Counted from the stretch's first letter, positions 47,235 through 55,933 are shown. The stretch is 64,000 nt of DNA from Sterolibacterium denitrificans (GCF_900174485.1 NZ_LT837803.1:310001-374000), one strand, 5' to 3'. Made by a program: numbers and translations. The notes: generated from the letters alone by a model not told the origin.

Positions 47235-48731
47235 ATGGAATCGACCCGACTCACCAAATACTTCAGACGCAGCATGGTCGTCGGCGCCGTCACTGTCGCG
47301 ACGCTGACGGGTGTCTATGTCGTGCACGGAAAATCGCCGATCGGCGAAGCCTGGTGCGCACCCAGCGCAACGAAAACCGCGCCGGCGGCAATGGCAGCGA
47401 CGGCGGCTGCGGCCGCGGTCGATCGCCGCCTGGTGGCCTTGCCCGACTTCACGGAGATCGTGGCCAGACAGGGCCCGGCGGTCGTCAATATCAGCGTCAA
47501 CGGCTCGCGCAAGGCTGGCGCGTTCGGCATGCCGCAGCTCGATCCGAACGATCCCTTCTACGAATTCTTCCGCCGCTTCCAGGGGCCGCAATCGCGCGAG
47601 CGGGTGCCCATCCAGGGCCAGGGTTCCGGTTTCATCATCAGCGGCGATGGCTATGTCCTGACCAATGCCCATGTGGTCGACGATGCCGACGAAGTGACCG
47701 TCAAGCTCACCGACAAGCGCGAATTCAAGGCCAAGGTGGTGGGCGTGGATCGCCCGACCGACGTGGCCGTGCTGAAGGTCGAGGCGCAGGGCCTGCCGAC
47801 GGTGAAGATCGGCAGTTCCGAGAACAGCCGCGTGGGCGAGTGGGTAGTGGCCATCGGCGCGCCTTTCGGCTTCGAGAACAGCGTTACTGCCGGCATCGTC
47901 TCGGCCAAGTCGCGCAGTCTGCCGGACGAGGGCTATGTGCCATATCTGCAGACCGACGTGGCGATCAACCCCGGCAATTCGGGCGGCCCGCTGTTCAACA
48001 TGAATGGCGAGGTGATCGGCATCAATTCGCAGATCTACAGCCGCAGCGGCGGCTATCAGGGCCTGTCCTTCGCCATTCCGATCGACGTGGCCATGAAGGT
48101 GCAGCGCCAGTTGATCGATCACGGCAAGGTCAGCCGCGGCCGCATCGGCGTAACCATCCAGGATGTGAATCAGGATCTGGCGGATACCTTCGGTCTGGAC
48201 AAGCCGGTCGGCGCGCTGGTGAGTTCGGTGGAAAAGAACAGCCCGGCGCAGAAGGCCGGACTCGATGCCGGGGATATCATCCTCAAATTCAACGGCAAGA
48301 GCATCACCCGCTCCAGCGAGTTGCCGCCGCTGGTTTCGGAGCAGGCGCCGGGCAGCACGGCGACCATGACGATCTGGCGCAAGGGCAAGTCGCGCGATAT
48401 TTCACTGCGCCTGGCCGAGGTGCCGAATCAGCAGGCGCGCGGCAAGGACGATGAGGCCGGCGGCGGCAAGCTGGGGCTGGCCGTGCGGCCGCTGACGGCC
48501 GAGGAACGCCGCGCCGCCGACGCCGAAGGCGGCCTGCTGGTCGAGAACGTGGTCGCCGGCCCGGCGGCGCGGGCGGGCATTCGTCCTGGCGACATCATAC
48601 TTTCGGTGAATGGCGAGCAGGTCGCCAGCATCGAGCAGTTGCGCAAGGCGCTGTCCGGCAACGAGAAGCAACTGGCCCTGCAGATCCAGCGTGGCGACGG
48701 CAGGATGTTCGTGGCGGTGCGCATCAAATAG
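47235..48731 (+). CDS. Periplasmic HtrA/DegQ (Do)-family serine endoprotease
   Basis: 498 aa. An N-terminal hydrophobic signal/anchor (residues 14-31) exports it. The trypsin-like domain has the full triad: TNAHVV (His), PTDVAVLK (Asp) and GNSGGPL (Ser). Two PDZ domains follow (GRIGVTIQDV near 300 and GKLGLAVRPL near 412). It degrades or holds misfolded envelope proteins. The gene stands alone, with a 172-bp upstream gap. Confidence 0.95.
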   Translation: MESTRLTKYFRRSMVVGAVTVATLTGVYVVHGKSPIGEAWCAPSATKTAPAAMAATAAAAAVDRRLVALPDFTEIVARQGPAVVNISVNGSRKAGAFGMPQLDPNDPFYEFFRRFQGPQSRERVPIQGQGSGFIISGDGYVLTNAHVVDDADEVTVKLTDKREFKAKVVGVDRPTDVAVLKVEAQGLPTVKIGSSENSRVGEWVVAIGAPFGFENSVTAGIVSAKSRSLPDEGYVPYLQTDVAINPGNSGGPLFNMNGEVIGINSQIYSRSGGYQGLSFAIPIDVAMKVQRQLIDHGKVSRGRIGVTIQDVNQDLADTFGLDKPVGALVSSVEKNSPAQKAGLDAGDIILKFNGKSITRSSELPPLVSEQAPGSTATMTIWRKGKSRDISLRLAEVPNQQARGKDDEAGGGKLGLAVRPLTAEERRAADAEGGLLVENVVAGPAARAGIRPGDIILSVNGEQVASIEQLRKALSGNEKQLALQIQRGDGRMFVAVRIK

Positions 48732-48813
48732 GCAGGCCGCACGGTGCCGGCAACGCCTGTCGGCACTGACGGCGCAGACCCTGCAGGCTCGGGCGCTGGT
48801 GGTGTAGTCTGGC

Positions 48814-48835
48814 TTTGGTTATATTTGGTTATACT
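48814..48835 (+). promoter_or_regulatory. Tandem 10-bp repeat with candidate -10
   Basis: TTTGGTTATA occurs twice without a gap (48814-48833) and is followed by CT, giving TATACT (48830-48835) as a good -10, 37 bp before the next ATG. It is a conspicuous AT-rich island. No consensus -35 lies 17 bp upstream, so an activator may be needed. Confidence 0.4.
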
Positions 48836-48871
48836 TTCCGGAGTTTCCCCACTCGCCTCGAGCCCACCTGC

Positions 48872-49237
48872 ATGAGCCATTCCCTGCGTGTCGTCACACT
48901 GGAGGAGGTCACGCCAGACAGCGTGCTGGGTGAAGACGTGCGACGCGCGGACGGCATGCTGGTGCTCGCGGCCGGCGTGGTTCTGGCCGAGAGCCACCTC
49001 GGGCGCTTGCGCGACCTGGGCATTCCCGAAGTCGTCATCGTCGGGCCTGCTGCCGACGCTGCCGATGCAACGGCGCCGGATGGTGCTGCATCGGCTACAT
49101 CGGCTGAAGCACACGAAGCGCTCGAACAGGCCGAGCGTGCCAGGGTGAACCGTCTGTTCCGCAAGTCCGAGGATGACCGGGTGACGCGGGATCTTTTCCA
49201 GGCAGTGCTCGAATACAGACTGGGCAAACTCAAGTGA
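48872..49237 (+). CDS. Small protein upstream of an HDOD protein
   Basis: 121 aa from the ATG at 48872. It has no signal or membrane segment. The N-terminal half (GEDVRRADGMLVLAAGVVLAESHLGRLRDLGIPEVVI) resembles the leader region found before HD-GYP/HDOD domains in signalling proteins. An Ala/Thr-rich linker and a charged helix (RVNRLFRKSEDDRVTRDLF) follow. Its stop overlaps the next start (GTGA), so it is very probably a partner of the HDOD protein. Confidence 0.65.
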   Translation: MSHSLRVVTLEEVTPDSVLGEDVRRADGMLVLAAGVVLAESHLGRLRDLGIPEVVIVGPAADAADATAPDGAASATSAEAHEALEQAERARVNRLFRKSEDDRVTRDLFQAVLEYRLGKLK

Positions 49238-50073
49238 CACCGATCAGCCTGCAGGCCGTCATCAATGATCTGGGCAATCTGCCGGCCGCGCCGGCGGTGG
49301 TGATGCAGCTCATGGAGTATCTGGAGCGCGATGAGGTCGAAGGCAAGGAGGTGGCGCGGCTGATCGCCCAGGATCCGGTCCTTGCCGCCAAATGCCTGAG
49401 CCTGGCCAACTCATCCGTGTACGCGGTGCAACGCCGCGTCTCCACGATCCAGGATGCGCTGGTGGTGGTCGGCCAGCAGGCGGTGGCCGCCATGGTCTCG
49501 TCGATGGCGGTGACCGAGCGTTTCCAGCGCCTGCGGATCGAAGGCTACGATCCGCGCAATTTCTGGCTGCACAGCGTCTGCACGGCATTCAGCGCGCGCG
49601 CGCTGGCGCGGTATACCCGCATCAATCCGGAAACCGCTTTCGTCACCGGGCTGATTCATGACATTGGCCAGTTGGCGCTGGCGGCGCGGTTTCCCGAGCA
49701 TTTTTCCGCCGTGCTCGAATACAAGCGCGACAAGGACTGCCGCACGATCGACGCCGAGAAGCGCGTCCTTGGCTTCACCCATAGCCAGGTGGGCGAAGCG
49801 GTTGCCGAGGAACTGAAGTTTACCCCCGAGGTGGCCCGGGCAGTGGCGGGGCACCATGAGCCCGAAGCGCATCCGGCCAGCACGCTGACCAGCCTGATCC
49901 ATGTGGCCGACGTACTCGGCCATACCCTGGAATTCGCGCAGGATGAAAACGATCTGGCGCCGCGCATGGCCGAATTCGCCCTCGATCGACTCGGCCTGGG
50001 CTGGGCGGATCTCAAGCAGGTGATGGCCGAAGTCGATGCGCAGCGACAGGATGCCGATCTGTTCCTCCACTGA
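49234..50073 (+). CDS. HDOD-domain signalling protein
   Basis: 279 aa with a GTG start overlapping the previous stop. The HDOD pattern is clear: LPAAPAVVMQLMEYL, LANSSVYAVQRRVSTIQDALVVVG and ITGLIHDIGQLAL. Unlike many HDOD proteins it retains HDIG and an AGHHEPE pair, so residual phosphohydrolase activity cannot be excluded. Such proteins take part in motility, stress or nucleotide signalling. Partner ligands are unknown. Confidence 0.85.
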   Translation: MTPISLQAVINDLGNLPAAPAVVMQLMEYLERDEVEGKEVARLIAQDPVLAAKCLSLANSSVYAVQRRVSTIQDALVVVGQQAVAAMVSSMAVTERFQRLRIEGYDPRNFWLHSVCTAFSARALARYTRINPETAFVTGLIHDIGQLALAARFPEHFSAVLEYKRDKDCRTIDAEKRVLGFTHSQVGEAVAEELKFTPEVARAVAGHHEPEAHPASTLTSLIHVADVLGHTLEFAQDENDLAPRMAEFALDRLGLGWADLKQVMAEVDAQRQDADLFLH

Positions 50074-50198
50074 GGACGGCGCCGCCGGCCACTCTCGGCA
50101 GGCTGGATAAATCCCAGATATTTCAACGGCTTGCCAGCCGTCTAGCCTGTCCGTGCTAGTCCTCTTGGACGATGAGAGCGGCAGGCTTTCTCGCAAGA

Positions 50199-50236
50199 AT
50201 GGACCGCTTGTACGTGGCATGACTCAAGCGGTCCAT
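50199..50236. promoter_or_regulatory. 12-bp perfect inverted repeat upstream of ipdA
   Basis: ATGGACCGCTTG (50199-50210), 14 bases, CAAGCGGTCCAT (50225-50236). It ends 67 bp before the ipdA start in the 230-bp gap that should hold the operon promoter. There is no T-tract, so it is not a simple terminator. It could be a repressor operator or an mRNA leader hairpin. Confidence 0.6.
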
Positions 50237-50303
50237 GAGATCCGCGACGAGTCCATGACAAGCGCAATCCCGATGGCTATCTGAAAAGGACGAGGCTCGG
50301 CCA

Positions 50304-51191
50304 ATGAATACACCACTGAACAAACAGATGAGCGCCGCCGAAGCGGTGGCGCGCATCGAGAGCGGCATGACGATCGGCATCGGCGGCTGGGGCCCGCGCC
50401 GCAAGCCGATGGCGCTGGTGCGCGAACTGCTGCGCTCGGAGGTCAAGGATCTGACCATCGTCGCCTACGGCGGCCCGGAAGTCGGCATGCTCTGCGCGGC
50501 CGGCAAGGTGAAGAAGCTGATCTTCGGTTTCGTCACCATGGATGCCATTCCGCTCGAACCCTACTACCGCAAGGCGCGCGAAGCCGGTCAACTGGAGCTG
50601 ATGGAACTCGACGAAGGTATGTTCGAGTGGGGCCTGCGCGCGGCCGGCATGCGCCTGCCCTTCCTGCCGACGCGCTGCGGCCAGGGCACCGACGTGATGA
50701 AGCACAACCCGGAAATCAAGACCATCCAGTCGCCTTATGCCGATGGCGAAGTGATGCTGGCGATGCCGGCGCTGAAGCTGGACGTGGCCCTGCTCCACGT
50801 CGATCGCGCCGACCGTCTGGGCAACGTGCTGAACACCGCCCACGATCCACTGTTCGACGATCTTTTCGCGCGCGCCGCCGATGCCTGCTACGTGTGCACC
50901 GAAGTGCTCGAAGACAAGTTCGAGCTGACGGCGGACGAAGCGCGCTACAACTACTTCGAACGCTATCTGGTCACCGGCGTGGTGCACTCTCCGGGCGGCG
51001 GCCATCCGACCTACTGCGGCAAGAGCTACGGCTGGGACATGGAGCACCTGAAGAAGTACAACGCCAGCGCTGCCGAGGAAAGCGGCTGGCAGCAGTACTA
51101 CGACGAATTCATTGCCGCCGGCGAGGATGCCTACATTGCAAAGAATGGCGGCATGGAGCGCATCGCCAAGCTGCGCCAGCCCATTTTCTGA
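50304..51191 (+). CDS. ipdA: IpdA, alpha subunit of the ring-C-opening CoA-transferase-like hydrolase
   Basis: 295 aa. The class I CoA-transferase alpha fold begins ESGMTIGIGGWGPRRKPMALVREL. The sequence includes LHVDRADRLGNVLN and continues with a longer C-terminus typical of IpdA. In M. tuberculosis and Comamonas IpdAB (ScdL1L2) hydrolyses ring C of COCHEA-CoA during breakdown of the hydrindane rings; it is not a normal CoA transferase. First gene of a plus-strand run reaching fadA6. Confidence 0.85.
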   Translation: MNTPLNKQMSAAEAVARIESGMTIGIGGWGPRRKPMALVRELLRSEVKDLTIVAYGGPEVGMLCAAGKVKKLIFGFVTMDAIPLEPYYRKAREAGQLELMELDEGMFEWGLRAAGMRLPFLPTRCGQGTDVMKHNPEIKTIQSPYADGEVMLAMPALKLDVALLHVDRADRLGNVLNTAHDPLFDDLFARAADACYVCTEVLEDKFELTADEARYNYFERYLVTGVVHSPGGGHPTYCGKSYGWDMEHLKKYNASAAEESGWQQYYDEFIAAGEDAYIAKNGGMERIAKLRQPIF

Positions 51192-51201
51192 GGTGACCGA
51201 G

Positions 51202-52005
51202 ATGACACAAGCGAATGATTGCACCCTGGCCGAACTGATGATCGTCGCCTGCGCCGAAGCCTGGCGCGGCGACGGCGAGGTGCTGGCTTCCGGCATCACC
51301 ACCATCCCGCGCCTGGGCGCGAGCCTGGCCAGGCTGACCTTCTCGCCGGCACTGCTGATGACCGATTCCGAATGCCTGCTGGTCTCCGAGCCGATTCCGC
51401 TCGGCCCGCGCGGCGATTACGTCGCCAAATACGAAGGCTACATGGGCTTCGATCGCGTCTTCGAATGCGTCTGGGGCGGCAAGCGCCACGCCATGATCGG
51501 CCCGACCCAGATCGACCGCTACGGCCAGTCCAACCTGTCCGCCGTCGGCCCCGACTACAGCAAGCCCAAGCTCGCCATGCTGGGCGTGCGCGGCCTGCCG
51601 GGCAACAACATCTGCCATGCCAACTCCTATTTCGTGCCCAACCACAGCAACCGCGTCTTCGTGACCAACGACGAAGTGGACATGGTGTCCGGCCCCGGCT
51701 ACAACCCCAAGCGCCTGCTGCCCGGCATGAAGAGCTTCGTCGATCTGCGCCTGATCGTCACCGATCTCTGCGTGATGGATTTCCAGGGGCCGAACCATGC
51801 CATTCGCGTCAAGTCGCTGCATCCCGGCGTGAGTTTCGAGCAGGTGCAGGCCGCCACCGGCTTCCCGCTGCTGCAAGCCGACGACATGGACACGACGCCG
51901 CTGCCCGCGGCCGAGCAACTGGAGATCATCCGCCGCCTCGATCCGCACGATCAGCGTGCCGTCGTGATCAAGAACAATCCGCCGGCCGTGCGCGCGGCCG
52001 CCTGA
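51202..52005 (+). CDS. ipdB: IpdB, beta subunit
   Basis: 267 aa from the ATG at 51202. It has the CoA-transferase beta fold (ASGITTIPRLGASLARL, GPTQIDRYGQSNLS, GPGYNPKRLLPGM). The usual SENG catalytic motif of CoA transferases is absent, as expected for the IpdB branch. It sits 10 bp after ipdA, so stoichiometric expression is likely. Function as for IpdA. Confidence 0.86.
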   Translation: MTQANDCTLAELMIVACAEAWRGDGEVLASGITTIPRLGASLARLTFSPALLMTDSECLLVSEPIPLGPRGDYVAKYEGYMGFDRVFECVWGGKRHAMIGPTQIDRYGQSNLSAVGPDYSKPKLAMLGVRGLPGNNICHANSYFVPNHSNRVFVTNDEVDMVSGPGYNPKRLLPGMKSFVDLRLIVTDLCVMDFQGPNHAIRVKSLHPGVSFEQVQAATGFPLLQADDMDTTPLPAAEQLEIIRRLDPHDQRAVVIKNNPPAVRAAA

Positions 52006-52014
52006 GGAGGAAAC

Positions 52015-52455
52015 ATGAGCGCCAAGACGCAAGAGCCGGTATTGCCCGGCTGGTTTTCCGAGGGGAAGGAGCCGCACCTGATCGGTTCGCGCTGCGAAGC
52101 CTGCGGCACTTATTACTTTCCCAAGCTGACGACCTTCTGCCGCAATCCGGACTGCAGCTCGGAACAGTTCAGCGAAGTGCCGCTGTCGCGCACCGGCAAG
52201 CTCTGGTCCTACACCAACGCCGCCTACAAGCCGCCCGAGCCCTACGTCGCGCCCGAGCCGTTCGAGCCGTTCGGCATCGCCGCCGTGGAACTCGACAAGG
52301 AGCGCATGGTGGTGCTTGGTCAACTGGTGAAGGGCGTCGACCTCGCCACACTGAAAGTCGGCATGCCGATGGAGTTGGTCGTGGATGTACTGTCCGAGGA
52401 TGAAACCACCGCCAAGACAACCTGGAAATGGCAGCCGGCTGGAGGTCAGAAATGA
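52015..52455 (+). CDS. DUF35 OB-fold zinc-ribbon protein, partner of the next thiolase
   Basis: 146 aa; GGAGG seven bases before the ATG. Zinc ribbon CEACGTYYFPKLTTFCRNPDC near residues 27-47, then an OB-fold with YVAPEPFEPFGIAAVELD. Single DUF35 proteins form complexes with thiolase-fold partners. Its stop overlaps the next gene by 4 bp, so it should be the dedicated partner of the adjacent Ltp-like thiolase, parallel to the DUF35 part of ChsH2 with Ltp2. Confidence 0.85.
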   Translation: MSAKTQEPVLPGWFSEGKEPHLIGSRCEACGTYYFPKLTTFCRNPDCSSEQFSEVPLSRTGKLWSYTNAAYKPPEPYVAPEPFEPFGIAAVELDKERMVVLGQLVKGVDLATLKVGMPMELVVDVLSEDETTAKTTWKWQPAGGQK

Positions 52456-53633
52456 GCAAGGAAATCGCCATCATCGGCGCCGGCATGCACCCCTGGGGCA
52501 AGTTCGGCAGGAATTTCGTCGAATACGGCGTCGCCGCCGCGCGCGCAGCACTCGCCGACGCCGGGATCCACTGGCGCGACGTGCAGTTCGTCTCGGGCGC
52601 GGCGACCATGCGTTGCGGCTACCCGGGCTATGTCGCCGGCGCCACCTTCTGCCAGGCATTGGGCTGGCAGGGCGCGGAAGTGAATACTTCCTATGCCGCC
52701 TGCGCTTCCGGCTCGCAGGCGCTGGCCGCCGCGCGCGCCAAGATCCTCGCTGGCGAATGCGAAGTCGCCTTGGTGATCGGCGCCGACACCACGCCCAAGG
52801 GCTTTCTCGCGCCGCAGAAGGGCGAGCGTCCGGACGATCCGGACTGGGTGCGCTTTCGCCTGGGCATCACCAATCCGACCTATTTCGCGCTCTACGCGCG
52901 CCGCCGCATGGCGCTGTATGGCGACACGCAGGCCGACTTCGCGCTGGTCAAGGTGAAGAACTCGGAGCACGGTTTCGAGAATCCGAACGCGCGCTACCGC
53001 AAGAAATTCACCGCCGAGGACGTTGCCGCTTCCGCCGCGCTGGCCGACCCGCTGCGCCTGATGGACGTCTGCGCGGTTTCCGACGGCGGCGCCGCGCTGA
53101 TCGTCTGCAGCCTGGAATACGCGAAGAAAATCGGCAAAGCCGATGCCCCGCGCATCGCCGCGATCTCCACGGTGACGCCGACCTTCGCTTCCGCATTGGT
53201 GGAAATGCCCGATCTGGCCAACGACTCGGCCGCTGCCGCAGAAGCCTACCGCTTCCGCGCCGCCTTGCCGCAGAAGGCCTACGAGGAAGCCGGTCTCGGC
53301 CCGCAGGACATCAGCGTCGCCGAGGTGTACGACCTGTCCACCGCGCTGGAACTCGACTGGTACGAAGACCTGCAGTTCTGCGCGCGCGGCGATGCCGCGA
53401 GGCTGGTGCGCGACGGCGTGACCCGCATCGGCGGCCGTCTGCCGGTGAACACCTCCGGCGGCCTGGCCTGCTTCGGCGAAGCCGTGCCGGCGCAGGCGAT
53501 CGCCCAGGTCTGCGAGCTGACCTGGCAGTTGCGCGGCCAGGCCGGCGCGCGCCAGGTGGCGGGCGCCAAGGTGGGCATCACCGCCAACCAGGGCCTGTTC
53601 GGTCATGGGTCGTCGGTGATCGTCAAACGATAA
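52452..53633 (+). CDS. Thiolase/lipid-transfer (SCP-x-like) protein
   Basis: 393 aa. AACASGSQALAAA (Cys84) keeps the thiolase nucleophile, unlike the Ltp2-like protein at 43.1 kb. LPVNTSGGLACFGEAVPA provides the C-terminal Gly-rich loop, with Cys in place of the usual His. The pattern resembles actinobacterial Ltp3/Ltp4 genes linked to DUF35. It may cleave a beta-ketoacyl-CoA from a steroid ring fragment. ATGA overlap with the DUF35 gene. Confidence 0.78.
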   Translation: MSKEIAIIGAGMHPWGKFGRNFVEYGVAAARAALADAGIHWRDVQFVSGAATMRCGYPGYVAGATFCQALGWQGAEVNTSYAACASGSQALAAARAKILAGECEVALVIGADTTPKGFLAPQKGERPDDPDWVRFRLGITNPTYFALYARRRMALYGDTQADFALVKVKNSEHGFENPNARYRKKFTAEDVAASAALADPLRLMDVCAVSDGGAALIVCSLEYAKKIGKADAPRIAAISTVTPTFASALVEMPDLANDSAAAAEAYRFRAALPQKAYEEAGLGPQDISVAEVYDLSTALELDWYEDLQFCARGDAARLVRDGVTRIGGRLPVNTSGGLACFGEAVPAQAIAQVCELTWQLRGQAGARQVAGAKVGITANQGLFGHGSSVIVKR

Positions 53634-53658
53634 GGAAACGCAAAGCGTATTTATGGCA

Positions 53659-53730
53659 CGTCATTCCCGCGCAAGCGGGAATCCAGTACTTGACCCGAAA
53701 ACATGGATTCCCGCTTGCGCGGAAATAACG
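53659..53730. repeat. Palindromic intergenic repeat, long form, copy 4
   Basis: 27-bp arms separated by 18 bp; the inner loop reads GCAA/TTGC. The right end has decayed (GAAATAACG for GGAATGACG). It lies in the gap before ipdC. Confidence 0.88.
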
Positions 53731-53753
53731 AGTTAGTGCTCAAGACTTTACTC

Positions 53754-53791
53754 CCCTCTCCCCCGGCCCCTTTCCCGTGAGCGGGAGAGGG
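53754..53791. repeat. CCCTCTCCC...GGGAGAGGG palindromic repeat
   Basis: CCCTCTCCC (53754-53762) and GGGAGAGGG (53783-53791) flank an inner TCCCG-TGAG-CGGGA hairpin. This motif type is a known dispersed repeat in many Proteobacteria. It lies directly after the first repeat and about 25 bp before ipdC, so it may affect the mRNA or the start of translation. Confidence 0.72.
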
Positions 53792-53816
53792 AAGTGCAAA
53801 TTAAGGAACACGCTCG

Positions 53817-54881
53817 ATGAGCAATATTCTCCATACCCCGCTGTGCGACCTGCTTGGCTGCAAATATCCGGTGGTGCAGACCGCCATGGGCTGGGTCGCC
53901 GACGCCAACATGGTGGCCGGCACCTGCAACGCCGGCGGCTTCGGCTTTCTCGCCGGCGCGGTGATGACGCCGGCCGAGGTGGAAGCCGCCATCGTCAAGA
54001 CCAAGTCGCTCACCGACAAGAACTTCGGCCTGAATTTCCACATGTTCCAGCCCGGCGCGATGGAGATCATCGACATCGCCATCAAGCATCGCGACAAAGT
54101 GCGCGCCGTCAGCTACGGCCGCGGCCCGGACAAGAAGATGATCCAGCGCTTCAAGGACGCCGGCATCCTCTGCATGCCGACCGTCGGCGCGGTCAAGCAC
54201 GCGGTGAAGGCGATCGAGCTGGGCGCCGACATCGTCACCGTGCAGGGCGGCGAAGGCGGCGGCCACACCGGCAGCGTGCCCTCCTCGATCCTGCTGCCGC
54301 AGGTGCTCGACGCGGTAAAGGTGCCGGTGGTCGCGGCCGGCGGCTACTACGACGGGCGCGGTCTCGCCTCGGCGCTGGCCTGCGGCGCGGCGGGCATCGC
54401 CATGGGCACGCGCTTTTTGATGACCAGGGAATCGCCGGTGCCGCAGCAGACGCTCAAGCACTATGTGGCGGTGAAGGACCCGGCAGCGATCCGCACCACC
54501 ACGGCGGTGGATGGCCTGCCGCAGCGCTTCCTCGACAACCCCACCCTGCACACCCTGGAAGCCGCCAGCCCCATGAAGCGCGTGCTGATCAGCGCGCAGA
54601 ACGCCTGGCACTGGCGCAGCCGCACCGGCATGACCGTCAAGCAAATGGCCGAATTCGCCTTCAAGGCGCTGAAGGACGGCAGCAGCATTTCCGAAACCAT
54701 CATGTCGGCCAACGCGCCGGTGGTGATCCAGCGCGCCATGGTCGAGGGCGTGCCCGACGAGGGACTGATGCCCAGCGGCCAGGTGGCGGCGATGATCAAG
54801 GAACTGGAAAGCTGCGAGGAGGTCATCGGCGGCATCGTCACCCTGGCCACTGCACGCCTCGAATCGTTCTGCAAGAAATAA
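53817..54881 (+). CDS. ipdC: IpdC-like FMN-dependent reductase (nitronate monooxygenase fold)
   Basis: 354 aa. The 2-nitropropane-dioxygenase/FMN barrel has MGWVADANMVAGTCNAGGFG, GGEGGGHTG and AGGYYDGRGLASALACGAAG. In the known C/D-ring pathway IpdC is the flavoprotein that acts on the 5-hydroxy-indane carboxyl-CoA intermediate before EchA20 opens ring D. Gene order (ipdAB...ipdC-echA20) supports that role. A repeat pair precedes it. Confidence 0.83.
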   Translation: MSNILHTPLCDLLGCKYPVVQTAMGWVADANMVAGTCNAGGFGFLAGAVMTPAEVEAAIVKTKSLTDKNFGLNFHMFQPGAMEIIDIAIKHRDKVRAVSYGRGPDKKMIQRFKDAGILCMPTVGAVKHAVKAIELGADIVTVQGGEGGGHTGSVPSSILLPQVLDAVKVPVVAAGGYYDGRGLASALACGAAGIAMGTRFLMTRESPVPQQTLKHYVAVKDPAAIRTTTAVDGLPQRFLDNPTLHTLEAASPMKRVLISAQNAWHWRSRTGMTVKQMAEFAFKALKDGSSISETIMSANAPVVIQRAMVEGVPDEGLMPSGQVAAMIKELESCEEVIGGIVTLATARLESFCKK

Positions 54882-54923
54882 GGAAAAGACTTTCAGACCA
54901 AGTATCAACCTGTCCTGTCATTT

Positions 54924-54987
54924 GTCATTCCCGCGAAAGCGGGAATCCAGTAGCGCGTTCATGGATTCCCGTTTTCGCGGGAATGAC
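54924..54987. repeat. Palindromic intergenic repeat, long form, copy 5
   Basis: 26-bp arms with a 12-bp centre. Small inner loops read GAAA and TTTC instead of GCAG/CTGC, a sequence variant of the family. It lies in the ipdC-echA20 gap. Confidence 0.9.
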
Positions 54988-55043
54988 GGTACAAAAATTT
55001 AACGAGATCGCCAATTCCCAGGCATGACATCGAGGAACCTCAC

Positions 55044-55808
55044 ATGAGCCAACTGAGCACCCCGTTCCACACCCAGATCGCTGACGGCATCGCCGAGCTG
55101 ATCATCAACCGTCCGCCGGTCAATGCCCTGGACAGCAGGAGCCAACTGGAACTGGCGCAGGAAATCGACCGCCTCGGCACGCTGGATGAAGTGCGCGTCA
55201 TCGTCCTGCGCTCCGAAGGCCGCGGCTTCTGCGCCGGCGTCGACATCAAGGAGCTGGATGCCAATCCCGACCTGATCGTCGTCGTCAATCACGCCAACTA
55301 CGAAACCTTCCGCGCCGTGCATCGCAACCCCCGCCCGGTGATCGTCGCCGTGCATGGTTTCGTGCTCGGCGGCGGCATCGGCATTGCCGGCGCGGCCGAC
55401 ATCATCGTCGCTTCCGAATGCGCCACCTTCGGCGTGCCCGAGGTCGATCGCGGCGCGATGGGCGGCGCCGCCCACCTGCAGCGCATGTTCCCGGTGCAGA
55501 AGGTGCGCCACATGTATTTCACCGGCGAAGCCATCACCGCAACCGAAGCCTACCGCCTCGGCGCGGTCGAGAAGCTGGTGAAGAGCAAGGACGAGCTGCG
55601 CGAGGCCGCCCTGGTGATCGCGCGCAAGATCGCCGCCAAGAGCCCGGCGATGATCGCCATTGCCAAGGAGTCGCTCAACGGCGTCGAGGACGGTAATCTG
55701 GAAGACAAGTACCGCTGGGAGCAGGGCTTCACGCTACAAGCCTACCTGCATCCGGAATCCGCCGAGACGCGTCGCGCCTTCGTGGAAAAGCGCGACGCGA
55801 AGTTCTGA
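55044..55808 (+). CDS. echA20: EchA20-like ring-D hydrolase (crotonase fold)
   Basis: 254 aa. Crotonase oxyanion-hole segments are RGFCAGVDIKEL and GFVLGGGIGIAGAADI; FGVPEVDRGAMGGAAHLQRM is the active-site region. In the C/D-ring pathway EchA20 hydrolytically opens ring D of HIEC-CoA. An ordinary enoyl-CoA hydratase cannot be excluded from the fold alone, but the location between ipdC and fadE/fadA6 genes makes EchA20 most likely. AGGAACCTC precedes the ATG. Confidence 0.8.
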   Translation: MSQLSTPFHTQIADGIAELIINRPPVNALDSRSQLELAQEIDRLGTLDEVRVIVLRSEGRGFCAGVDIKELDANPDLIVVVNHANYETFRAVHRNPRPVIVAVHGFVLGGGIGIAGAADIIVASECATFGVPEVDRGAMGGAAHLQRMFPVQKVRHMYFTGEAITATEAYRLGAVEKLVKSKDELREAALVIARKIAAKSPAMIAIAKESLNGVEDGNLEDKYRWEQGFTLQAYLHPESAETRRAFVEKRDAKF

Positions 55809-55836
55809 AGGTAATGCAGACTGGCTAACCCCTTGT

Positions 55837-55898
55837 CGTCATCCCCGCGGAAGCGGGGATCCAGGAACGTGTGGATTCCCGCCTGCGCGGGAATGACC
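55837..55898. repeat. Palindromic intergenic repeat, long form, copy 6
   Basis: 27-bp arms with only 8 bp between them. It lies in the echA20-ACAD gap; a reading frame through it encodes MDSRLRGND, a known artefact of such repeats, so the true start of the next gene is at 55934. Confidence 0.9.
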
Positions 55899-55933
55899 GA
55901 GGCGTTTCAATCACCGGAGACGGAGATCAATTA

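Noticed and set aside
55871-55933. N-terminal extension MDSRLRGND of the ACAD gene
   Set aside because: It is a translation of the palindromic repeat; the true ATG with RBS is at 55934.
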